Source: Chrysomallon squamiferum
Taxonomy: Eukaryota > Mollusca > Gastropoda > Neomphalida > Peltospiridae
DNA length: 64,000 nt
Reading direction: 5' to 3'
Assembly: GCA_012295275.1 (NCBI GenBank)
Contig: CM022679.1
Location: 18,722,842-18,786,841, forward strand
Below are positions 1 to 10,745 of the stretch, one piece after another. A model generated the notes under the pieces. The model was not told the origin of the DNA and did not search any database. It was given only the letters and a program-made list of their open reading frames with translations. Position 1 is the stretch's first letter. Every line of letters begins with the position of its first letter. The translations under genes were made by a program, and so were the position numbers.

Positions 1-2151
1 GGTTTCAAGGTAAATAAAAATACGTTTGATACAAACCATTCAATCTTCCTGGCTGTGCAAAAAAAACTACTGAAGTGACTTTTGTATAGTTAAGCCAGTG
101 TTTAGATAGCGACTGTTTTAGGGCTTTCTACTCCAGGCTGTTAATGACCCAGCACAGGCAGCAGAGTTAGTATAATCCCACATTTAACATTCTCATAAAA
201 GCAACTGATTTCACACACAACAAAACCAACACTATCATTTAAAAACACACCCAATGATCTTTATTTACATATATTTGTTTTTCATCTCAGATTTTACAGA
301 AGGCATTCAGGAGTGGAGGAAAATGGGAATAACCTGCTTATAAACGTTGTCCAATTATGTTAAACACTGCTATGTTCCCCAAAATATCCATTCACTTCCA
401 CTCTGTGATAATTTTCAGGTTGTAGTTCTGTATTTTGTGATAACTACTAGATGCAGTGAGTGTCTACCGAAACTGGCTAAATAAGACTGCAAACAGATTC
501 ACAAACGCAAATTTATAATTATAGAGAAATATGTCAGATACTTTTTCTGGGAACTTGATCAATATTCCTATCTTGAAAATAGGGAGATTCCTTTTCTTTC
601 TTTTTTTCATTTGTTGAAATGAAGTTGAAAACATTCATCCCTAAATTCATTTATCATTGATAATTATTTTCAAACATTTTGCATTTTGCCCCAGATTTAA
701 TTAAACAACTTATAATAATAATAACACAACTTCTGATGTCAAAATGTCAGAACATGGAAGTGTCAAAGTAAGTCCACTGATAAGACCCTTCATTTTGATA
801 CACACCAATGATGTTGATGAGGATTAATATGCATCTGGTCTATGTGACTGAAGGAAAATACCCTGAGGATTACTAAACATTTTTTGGAAAAGAACACTTT
901 GCAAGGCAGCCCAGTATTATTCTTTAAAAGGCAGACTCCTACATTATAGTTATTCTGTTGATTCTACTCCAGTGTAAGTGGTCAAAGTGTCCAAGAAAGC
1001 CCAAATTCTACAATCTGTTACCAGACATTTTATCTTGCAGAAAACGTGACGGAAGATAAGCAGTAATTTTTTTGGGGAAAATCATGAGTGATGATCATAA
1101 AGACAATTGTGCACATTGTGACAGGTATCAACAATGCAACAAATTAGCCAAGACGAGCGTCAATGAGTTCAACACCTGTACAGTTACCTTTTCAAGTATG
1201 ATTTTTTATTTCTGACCTCAGTCTCCTAAATCCAGGAAATACAAGAGAATATGCTAAGTAGCCTGAAGAGCAGGTCAGCAACCTGTGGTGAAACTTGAGA
1301 GGATGTTGACAGACACGAAGTCCTGCTAGGAGGTCGAGGGCATGTTCCCCCTAGACAATTTTGAAACAATATGGTGTATTCTGGAGATAAAAATATGAAT
1401 TTGAAAGTAATAAATATCCCTAGCTAAGTTTTGAGGGTTGGGTTTATCAGAGAATTAAGCATATTACCATATTCAGAATTTTAAGACTTTAGCAGTAAAT
1501 ACCAGCACCAACTTTCCTTATTTTTCTCTTTTTATTTATGTATTTTCTCAACAAGGACTCAAACATGTAATAAAAATATATTCTACTGAAAATGCATTGT
1601 TTATTTATCCTTTAACATTAGGAGAATCAGTACTTTAGAGGAGTAAAGTGACCCAAGCCTGAATAATCTGCCCCTTCCTTCTGCTGCTTATGACTATATT
1701 TTTGTTAAAGTCTTATTTCCATTTATCAAAATACTGATGTCAGTTACTGGTGTGAAAATATTGAGGAAAATGATTTTTTAAAAATGAATTGTGATCCAAG
1801 TCTGAAAATTTTACTAAATTCTAATATAAAGCATTGTGAACTAATATTCGCCAAATATTAATTCTTCAAAGTATGAAGAAACAAACATTTGTGGGGATTA
1901 ATTTTACTTAATTGTCTTGATGAAAAAAATGTATGAATACATTACAAAAATTTTTTAATTTCACTTAGATATTAATTGCACGAAATCATTAATTATACAG
2001 TTTCCAAGAGAAAAACACTTTTTTCAATTTACATACATTTATAAAAAATAACATTTAAAGTGTCAGTATTTCCAGGCTGGGGAATGTGAATTTGTGAATT
2101 GGCAAAATAACTTGGTCTTCAGCAGTCATCTCAATTTTTGGAGTATATTAC
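1..2151 (-). other. RPSA intron, left part
   Basis: This stretch follows the donor site after the third RPSA coding exon (minus strand). The next expected exon of the family, which contains a Trp-Trp-Met motif, was looked for on the minus strand as the complement of TGGTGGATG and was not seen. The rest of RPSA therefore probably lies left of the window. I see no other gene, RNA or element here, only AT-rich sequence. Confidence 0.6.
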
Positions 2152-3326
2152 CTTGTTGTTGCATGGGATTGCAATGTCAACATGTCGCAGGGGAGAATCT
2201 GTATTACAGAGTGCAATGACAGGAATGTTCACATAGGATGCTTCCGTAACTGGCTGGTGATCAGTTCGGGTATCTGTCACAACCAACAGACGAGGTTCCC
2301 TGAAGGCTGCCTGAAAAACAATATTCAAAAAATGTCCTTGAATGGAAAAATTCATTTCATTATTAGTGGTTATCAGCTATATACGGTTAATAAACCTGTG
2401 TACTGTTGGTGTCCATGTCATGACATGTCAGGACCATGAAACTGTCTGAAAAACTGGAAGTTTAAGCTGTAATGTTCTTAACATAGTTGTTGGAATTTAC
2501 ATACAAATCTAAGGTGGTGCAATACAGAAGACTGCACTTTAGCATATCGAAGTATTACAGACAGGGAGGAAGAACAATTAATTTGTTTTCTCTTTAAATT
2601 TGCAACATATCTTTTGTAACAAAACTTCCAGCTTTGCATCATCAAAGACTTAATAATGTAAACATCTTGAAGCTACCTATTAAAGACTTCATTGCGAATA
2701 ATGTTAAAACATACCATACAAATAAAACAATTTAAAAGTGCTACCTGAATCTGGTTGGTAAATGTACCAGGAGTGAATCGACCTGCTACTGGATTAGCTC
2801 CAGTTGCAGAAGCAAATTTCAGTACAGCACGCTGACCATATGGCCGAGCTGAGATGACACATACATCTGATGGATTCTCAATGGCAGCAATGGCACGAGC
2901 AGCTAGCAGCAGTTTTTCCCAGGTCTTTTTCAAATTAATTATATAGACACCTGAAACAAAAATAAATATTTAACAAACGAAAACCAAAAAATTGATGCTA
3001 ATTAGAAAAAAATGAATTAGGAAATTTAATATATTTGCATATTTGGACTCTGTAAATGTTATTCTCCCCCCCCCCTTGAGTTTAGCCAGCTTTATTTACA
3101 CATACACACACAATATGCATGTAAGTATATACAAGTCAGACACATATGACATGAATTTCACTGTAATTAAACCACTTAAATAAAAGCAATCACCATCAGG
3201 TTTCCGCTTGAATACATATTGCTCCATCTGAAAATCCACATTGTTAGATCCTAGATGAGTGCTGCAAGCCAAAAACTTTGTAACATCTTCCTCTTTGAGG
3301 GCAAGTGCGTCTATACCTCCGGACAT
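2152..3326 (-). CDS. RPSA: 40S ribosomal protein SA (laminin receptor), 5' part of gene
   Basis: RPSA (uS2 family) is a structural protein of the small ribosomal subunit and takes part in late 18S rRNA maturation. Vertebrate RPSA is also known as the 67-kDa laminin receptor precursor. Three coding exons join in frame on the minus strand: 3326-3194, 2950-2745 and 2310-2152, giving residues 1-166. Diagnostic stretches are [17 protein letters not shown] near the start, [31 protein letters not shown], and [13 protein letters not shown] followed by [18 protein letters not shown]. All junctions are GT-AG. Exon 1 ends in phase 1 and the others in phase 0. The start ATG at 3326 lies 34 nt inside its exon, whose acceptor is at 3361-3362, so a non-coding first exon must exist upstream. 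The C-terminal exons are outside the window. Nothing suggests a pseudogene: introns are kept, there are no frameshifts and the conserved residues are present. Confidence 0.95.
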
Positions 3327-3360
3327 CAGGAGTCAGTCGTTGTGAGTTACGGTGACCAAC
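3327..3360 (-). other. RPSA 5'UTR segment of first coding exon
   Basis: Thirty-four transcribed but untranslated bases lie between the splice acceptor (minus-strand sequence ending TTATTAACAG) and the RPSA start codon. The acceptor shows that the transcript begins in a separate upstream exon. Confidence 0.75.
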
Positions 3361-4739
3361 CTGTTAATAAAAGGTAACTTCAAACTAACAAACAGCTTTT
3401 ACAAATCAGCTATCACAGTAAAAACAGTGGATCAAACCTTTCAGTTCTTGGACAACATTTCACCCAACATTAAATGTCAGGTCCAACTTCCTGAGGTCTA
3501 ACAACAAAGAACGTGTCATAATATGGTAAAACATGGAAAACTCTTAGCTCTGACATCCTACAGAATGACACTTCTTGTTCGACTGATAGCAGTTAAAAGA
3601 TTTCAAAACTAAAACTTAAGAAGTTGGAGTTTGTAAAGTATCTTTCAGTTTATTCTATAATCAGATTTTAACAAATAACTGGACATAATGTTTTTTTTAA
3701 AATTATTTTATTTAAAAGAAGTAACAACAAAAAATATTAAAAATCAAGATAAAATTTAATATGAAGGTGATATTTTAAAAATGTATATTACTGAAACAAT
3801 TTAATATTTCTAGTACTTCATTAATATCAAAACATGTTTAGTGTATTAGTCACCATTCAACACTTCTCTTCAGAATCAGATTGCATTTTTATTTTACTAA
3901 ATGCAACATGTTTGAGGTTTTAACTTTTTTGTTGTTTAAGGTATGTAACTCAAAACTTTGATAAACCTAGTGGCAGAGAAGATGCTCCCAGAGGTTTTTT
4001 TTTTTTATATTGTACTTAATTTCTTAGGACCTCTCAAAATAAGGGTCATTTTAACAGAAAAAAAAAAAAAAAAAAAAAAAAACACTTATTAAAATTGGAG
4101 ATATTATTAATACAATATTTATATACACACTAAAACACATTCAAAAGAGATTTCACTTCAATAAGCAAAAATATTGAGAAATGCATATTCGAATTTCAGT
4201 CATGATCAGCACAATTTTTATAACCATTTTATTTTGCTTTAATTTCAGAAATGTTTAGAAGAATGCATACAAAATACACACGTAATTATTATCAAATTGC
4301 ATCACAGCAACCTTTAAACTTAATGAAAGAACTGACTAGTGACATTCTAGTAAAAATTTGTATTATTTACATACACAACCTTAAGTATATTTAAATATGT
4401 TATCTAATTTATCAACATTACCAAATATTCTAAACCATCCACTATGGAATGGGCACAGTGGCTTACTCTTACAGTAACAATTTAGCAAGTAACTAATTGT
4501 TACTAATTGACATATCATTTCAGATACTGTCAAAAATCTATTGTTCTAATCCATGCAAAATAATATATTGACAGCATTTCCTACAATGATAACTTTAGAT
4601 TGGGTTCCAGGAGTTCATGTTCTCATTGAATTTTTGGGGAAAACAGCATAATACTGTACCTCAAAACTGCAAAAGGGTTAAACCTTCAAATGTTCTGTAT
4701 TCTGTATTGATGGCCAGTGAAACATTGCACTGCAAAGAA

Positions 4740-4820
4740 CCTATTTTCTTTGCTGGACAAAGGAAATTCACAACCACTATTTCATCATCAATGATCTCTG
4801 CGATACATCCATGATACCAG
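4740..4820 (-). pseudogene. Short degenerate coding remnant, WYHG...VNF motif
   Basis: Read on the minus strand, this stretch encodes WYHGCIAEIIDDEIVVVNF followed by LCPAKK, with no start codon of its own. From memory it resembles the C-terminal W-Y/W-x-G...I...V.FM.P segment of a large repeated gene family found in many invertebrate genomes. The N-terminal motifs of what may be the same family lie on the opposite strand at 6.7-7.5 kb. The match is by eye and short, so the family assignment is tentative. Confidence 0.35.
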
Positions 4821-5689
4821 TGGTCCACAAACCCCAACAATTACACAACTGTTCTCAGATAATCACAATCATTCATCAGAATTTTAATTCTAAATCTGAC
4901 TGGACTGCTGATCATGTATGTGATATTTAGGTTCATGATGATCCACAAGTAATATGGACCCGAACTATTAGTAACAGCTGGACTAACTTAATAATGGACT
5001 GAATTTTCAGTAATGTCTGGTACTTTGAGTGGATGTTTGTTGGCTAAAAAACAAACTACAGCTTTGTTTGTGCAAGCTATGTCAGTGTACTTATTTTTCA
5101 GGTAAGTGATGTGGATTTATATAACTTGTAACAATTTTGTTGCTTTTGTATCAGGCAACTACCTTGGTGACATCAGCAGCACACTTCATTTCTCCATCAG
5201 TAGTGATCTGTGCATTAATTGCATCAGATTTCTTGACTGTTTTGTTGTCAACGAGCCATTTTCTGTCTCAAAGGCTTAGATCTGGTTCATCTGCTTCTGA
5301 CACAGCAGTAAGTTGAGAACTCTCCTGGTGTTCAAGTTTTCTTGGTTTTTTTTTGATGTGGTTTGTTTGATGGTTAGGTTTGCTCCCATAACTAACTTAC
5401 CATTGAAAACCTGCAATCAAGCAGTTGGTAGGACATATTGGCTAAACTGTCCAAAGTTACTTTATTCCTGTTGATATGTGCTTCATGATCAGAAAGGAGA
5501 CATGCATATAATCTGTGGGATTGAAGTATTGATGATCACTGTTTTCACTGCTGAAGTATTCAGAAGCTATTTTGCACAATCCAGCTGCTTCCCTGCATCC
5601 TGCAACAAGATATTCAATGGATTGGTCCTGAATCTTTGTACAAAAAACTTCCTTGAAACTGAATATCAAATAACACTGATTTCCCCAAT

Positions 5690-6000
5690 GGGTTAAACCT
5701 GACCATCTCAGATTTTTATGAAACTTCTTATACTTGTCGACAGGGATCACACAGCACCAAACCTGAAATTTTAGGCCAATCAGACCAGTGGTGTGGGAGA
5801 TAAGGACCCCCAAATTGAGATTTTTGGCAAAAATGGGCATGACCACCAACCTTTAAACCTTCATATCTCAGGAACTACTGGGCCAATCTTCATAAAATTG
5901 GTATTGTTGAAAAGGCAATATGACAAAGATTCCAAACCCTTGTTATGACCTTGAAATTGTCCATGTGGATCTCATGACCTTGAGATGACCTTTATTGAAA
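5690..6000. repeat. Unclassified dispersed repeat, bivalve-type motif
   Basis: The minus strand contains the phrase GAAGATTGGCCCAGTAGTTC followed by a 'ctgagatat' run, and repeated 'aaggtcat' blocks at 5.93-6.0 kb. Phrases of this kind (fragment meaning 'querying ... standing ... stop') are typical of uncharacterised high-copy repeats in mollusc genomes. No terminal repeats or intact reading frame were found. A long minus-strand frame across it (5457-5849) is not credible as a gene. Boundaries are approximate. Confidence 0.35.
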
Positions 6001-6697
6001 TTTAATCTCCCATATGTTAACTAATCCTGGGTGTAATATTTTTTTGTTTAGCCATAATATAGGTTTAAAAAATGCATACCTGCATGGATGATTGATACAA
6101 TGCATTACAATGTACATTTTCTCTGCGACCAAAAACTCATCTTTGGAGTTAAAACCTACCTGACATGTCTGAAGGAATGCCTGAAGGATATGAAAAGATG
6201 CCATATGGCATGACATCTTCTATACAATCATGCTCAAAGGGTTAACAGGCATGTCAAGAACTCCTTGAAATCCCCATTGAGTCTTCGCCACAGAGTATGA
6301 ACAGGGTCTACCTTCACCTTGATAAACTGTGATTTATACTTTAAAAGTTTGACCTAAGGCTTGTGCGCAATGACACATGTACTCTGCTGCCATTTTATGA
6401 CCTGTTTAACTTTACTTAAAGGGTTTCAGGGTTTAATTTGATATGTAGGAAAGCACTGACTTTTTCTACTGAATTGAAGGTGCAGGCAATACTGAAAATC
6501 CTCATTTCTTCTGCAGCTTTTACTCTCCGGAAAATGTGTGTTGTCAACACCATCATACCAAAAAGGAGTTGTTGCAAAGTGTATGGAAAACCGAGGAAAT
6601 CGAACTCCTCACTCTTTGAAGTGGGATCAAAACACAGGACATCAAGAGTATCTGTTTACATCATGAACAAGAACTTTTAATCAAGTTTTCAACATTG

Positions 6698-7500
6698 GGG
6701 AAAAAGTGTTGTGATCCCCGTAATCGCCATCCTAAGCAAGCATGCACTAGATCTTCAAGAATTGTTAGCATGGGCTCTTACAAATACGTAGTAAATCCAA
6801 AGACACTAGTTCCAGGAGACAAGTTGTGCTGAGACTGTTTGATTAGCCTTCAGAAATCGAAGGTCCAAACCCCTGCAGAGGATGGCTTTAGTATGGGTGG
6901 TATTACAATGGGAGAATTTGATGACAACTTACCAGACAAACCACTGGTTGTTGTTTCCCCAGTAAAGGACTTTGATTTGAATTCTATCCTGTCGAGTTTA
7001 AGCTAAACTCCTGTTAAACTCCATTCACTAGCATGTTCCAGTAAATGAATGAAAGGACAGAAAATACTAGCATCAGCGACAGTAACATTAAAAAACATCT
7101 TGAAACAGTCTATGATATTCCGCTTCGTTCTCTTGAAAGTGATTTGGACTCATCAGAAAAATTGACCTTCATTTTTTCAGAAACATGTTGGAGGAGTTTA
7201 GAGAAATTCAACAAGTCCGAATCCTACCCAGAGCGTGTACAAATCTTGACTTTGTCACCCTTTACCATTGAAAGGACAATGAATCAACGAATTACCTTGT
7301 GAAGAAAGAGAATGGGGTTCTATCCCTCTGTAAGAAGAAACAAGGGAAAGTTCTGTCAAATGAATTGAAGGAGGAAATAGTCCAATTTTATGAAAGTGAC
7401 GAGAACAGTAGAATGTGTCCGGGAATGAAGGATACAGCGAGCATTTGAAACAAAGATGGTGAGAAGGTTAAGCATTAGAAACACCTAGTTTCTAACAAGA
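6698..7500 (+). pseudogene. Degenerate copy of a high-copy invertebrate gene family (CCDP / SRMCPG motifs)
   Basis: Two decayed coding blocks lie in the same orientation. The first, from 6698, reads GKKCCDPRNRHPKQACTRSS and later VPGDKLC, a stop, then DC: a Cys-rich, zinc-finger-like N-terminal segment. The second, from 7290, reads NYLVKKENGVLSLCKKKQGK followed by VLSNELKEEIVQFYESDENS and RMCPGMKD, then stops and NKDGEKVK. From memory both blocks, in this order and spacing, match a large repeated family of uncharacterised proteins in cephalopods, cnidarians and insects. In-frame stops at the C-stop-DC site, after TASI and after KVKH, plus frameshifts between blocks, show that it is dead. Coding-like debris in shifting frames continues to about 8180. 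Confidence 0.5.
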
Positions 7501-10293
7501 GAATTATCTCAGGAATAGTAATTGCATTCCATTCCCAGTTCAAAGTGATTTGTTGGTCATGAAGATGGGTATTTTATATCCTATGGCCCAGTAGGTCCCA
7601 TTGAAACAGAAAGCCAGTATGCTGCTGCAGGAAGGAAATAACCATTGGTATAATGATCTCACTGCAGTAACAATGAGCAGTCATGTTTCTGTGAATGATA
7701 ATGACATCTGCTTTATCTCAATATTAATGCCGACCCAGACCATGATGCTGCCACTGTCATATCAGTTATGCTAAATGACTGTCTGCATCACATCATTCTC
7801 CCCATTGCTTTCTATCTGCAAACTGAACACAAAATCTGGATCAGTCTGTGAATGTCTGCTCCCATTTTTTTGTCGCCAGTATTGGTGTATTCTGGCCCAT
7901 CTCAGATGTTCCTGAATGTTATCCTGCTGTCAGGGGAACAACTTCAACAGGACAATGTGCTTGTAATCCAGCAGCATGGAGAAAGTTACAGACAGTGAGC
8001 ATTAATTCTACTGCCTGTGGTTTGCAGCAAAGTAAAGACTAAACATGCAAACCTTTTGGACCTGTCACTAAATACCTATCTTCTCTTGGAATATTTAATC
8101 ATGGTTTACCAGAATGTGGTCCATCTTGCACTTCCCCATTTGGACTTGCATTGTCAGAGTCATGATATGGTACTGTTATGAACACGAAAATACTGAGCAA
8201 TGTTGTTTACACATTGGCTGGCATTAAGCCATTCCATTGCTTTATGATTTTCCGCTAAGCTTGGATGATGACCCATTATAACAGGATAATTTATTTTATT
8301 TTATTTCGAAGCAACAGTCATTTACAAAAAATGGCTAAACTTTTTGGTTAAGAATATTTTCAAGAATAACCTGAAAAAGACGAGTGAATTAACTATTAGA
8401 ATTAATTTTACAGTTGTAAAATATGGTAATATTTCAGTAATTTATTGTTTTAGGAGTAACATACCAACAGTTAGGTGGCAATATTTCCTTTAAATTATTA
8501 AAAATACAATACTGATCAATTATTATAAAATATATAACCAATAACCCTGCCCACAGCCAACCCTTCAAAAATATAAAAATTTACATATTTATGTAATATA
8601 ACTTTGATGATGTGCATTTGATCAATATTTATTAAATAATGATGGTACATGTTTATTTGCACATTTATGACATTTTACAATATAATTTAAAAAACTCCAC
8701 TTACTTGAAATACCATGATGCTTTCAATCAGTGTTGGCAAAAAACTGTTCCCTTCAATCAGACTGTATGGATTTTAAGAGGATGACATGCCAACTAATTT
8801 ATTTCCATAACTAATGCTAAGACATGACTTCCAACATCAGTCATTTGTTTAAGATAATATTTGCTGCAGTTCACACAAATAAAATGAACTTGTTCAAAAA
8901 TTTTCCTGCAAGGACAATCAACCATTCTGCGAACAATGTCAGCCATGAACTCATTTTTATAGTTACAAATGTCCAACTTTACATAACTGGTTCTTCAAAT
9001 TATGATCTTCAATATAAGCTTTTTTTCTGAATGGCTAACATTAAATGCAAGCAGTGCCATTCCTATAAAGATAGTGCAGTTTCCAGTTAGCACACATGTG
9101 CACTTTGAGACAGTTGCTTATTATGGCTCATCAGAAGATGGTGTGAAACAATGTCACCATTTCCTCTACTACTGCAGCAGATTATGCATGTTTTTTTTAC
9201 AACAGACAAGTGCTCACTTAAATTTACTGTTCTAAAACGTTCCATATAGCATGTATAAAGGACAATCATAATGTAGCAATGTTAACACATTTTCTTTAAC
9301 TGTCAAATGAAAATGTATTCTATACTAATTAAAAGAAACCCAATGCCAAAAGTAAAAATAAAAACCTTTTTGAACATATCAGATCAGTAAGTCTAAAAGA
9401 TATATTCTAGTTTTCAAAAGTCAACCTAAGGTCACCAAAATCTTATTTCAAGAGATATCTTCATCAAATTTGCATTATCTATTCAATAAAGTGTTCTTTT
9501 TATGAACACCTCAAAAGAGGGAGACTTTAAATTCAATAGTTTCAGGTCTATTTAAAAATGTATGGTTCGTGAATGATTAATTTTCCTATTTACGACCGTA
9601 CCGAGTTGTTCCTGATGGGGTTTTCCCGTTAGCCATTAGCTTCTCTTCAAATGGCTAGTAAACAATCTACACAGGGATATTTGTAAAATACAAGGCAAAG
9701 AAAATAGGTCTGAATATTCAGTTTAAATAATCTGTTCAGTGTAATCGACCATCACCGTTTTTTATTTCTATATTCAATTGTGATTATTGTCATTTTAAAC
9801 CTATTTTAAGTATTGCTCTTTACTTTTTGATTTTCTGTTATGCGTTTTTTTGGAAATTCCTCTAACAAAATAAACCAACATTTGATCTCATTCTGCTTTA
9901 AAACAGTGAATTAGTGGAATATGTTGAGGTTGGCAATTCACCATTACAATTTACAGGAGGGAGGGCAAAAGGTAACTAATGCCTCTGACGGCCTTTAGCA
10001 CTGCTACATAATGGGCTACGTTTATTTCAAGATTCAATCAAAATTATGTTCAAATAAATATAACGAACTTATTAAATTTACAAAGTCCATCTAACTTTTA
10101 GTAAATTAATTATACTCTAAAAGTCTAAGTTTAAAGCATGGTATAGCAATTTAGTATCCTATTTTTCTTTGTTTTTGACTCGAGTTAATACTTTAATTAT
10201 TCTTCCTTGTTTTGTTTTTTAAAAATATAAATATATTTTGGAAATTAAAATATGTTTATTATACATTTACATATAAAATAAAGAGAGCCTTAC

Positions 10294-10334
10294 AACACGT
10301 GCAATGCCAAATGGAGATGGACGTAAAAAGGAAG
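10294..10334 (-). other. Probable RPSA non-coding first exon (TOP start)
   Basis: On the minus strand the sequence CTTCCTTTTT begins at 10334, a typical 5'-terminal oligopyrimidine start as used by ribosomal-protein mRNAs. Forty-one bases later a good donor (GTGTT|GTAAGG) follows. A TATA-like TATATTAAA starts about 24 bases upstream of the C. The exon contains the E-box CACGTG (10296-10301). Joined to the acceptor at 3361 it would give a 75-nt 5'UTR ending at the RPSA ATG. This is inferred from signals only; no transcript was available. Confidence 0.55.
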
Positions 10335-10745
10335 TTTGCTGTGGGGTTGTTTAATATAACTTCACGGAACGTCCGGTAGGGGACATAATTCATCCGAGGC
10401 AACCAAACTCGATTACGTAACATTTTTTTTTAATGTGCAGACATTTGTAAAACAAACACACAAACTACTGCTTAAACTCATATAAGCAATTTATCTTTAG
10501 TTTTTATAATCAAACTAATAATAATTGAATACAATATTGATAAATATTCATTTTTAGGGCGTCTTTGAAAACAGCATATAATTTTAAAATTTATAACAAT
10601 ATTGAATATAACTTATAAGCATGCAACATTCACTGTACACAGTACAATGTACAGTACATACTGTAGTTACAGTATAAGAGGAAATTACTAACGAATAATG
10701 AATTTTACGCCTCGCCACATGCTAGAATAAGACTTGGTCTTCAGA
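10335..10745. promoter_or_regulatory. Divergent RPSA/NTAN1 promoter region
   Basis: About 410 bases separate the predicted RPSA TOP start (minus) from the NTAN1 start codon (plus), so the two genes would share a head-to-head promoter. The RPSA side holds a TATATTAAA element and a GC-richer block around 10365-10430 containing an ACCGGACG ETS-like sequence on the minus strand. The NTAN1 side holds the inverted repeats at 10632-10675. The NTAN1 transcription start is not determined. Confidence 0.5.
10632..10675. repeat. Two inverted repeats upstream of NTAN1
   Basis: ACTGTAC (10632-10638) is mirrored by GTACAGT (10649-10655). Directly after it comes a near-perfect palindrome ATACTGTA-GT-TACAGTAT (10658-10675), with 8-bp arms and a 2-base centre. 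They end 70 bases before the NTAN1 ATG. They could be a dimeric factor site, a small hairpin in the 5'UTR, or the trace of an excised element. Confidence 0.6.

Larger units (their letters stand above)
3361..10293 (-). other. Probable RPSA intron 1 (6.9 kb)
   Basis: If the TOP-like first exon at 10294-10334 is correct, this is the first RPSA intron. It contains a long A-run near 4060-4081, a patch of decayed mobile-element coding sequence at 4.6-8.2 kb (listed separately), and a GC-richer 70-base segment near 9586-9660. No intact gene is visible in it. Confidence 0.55.

Noticed and set aside
5457-5849. 130-codon minus-strand frame
   Set aside because: It lies over a dispersed repeat, has no recognisable domain and no splice context, so repeat sequence explains it.
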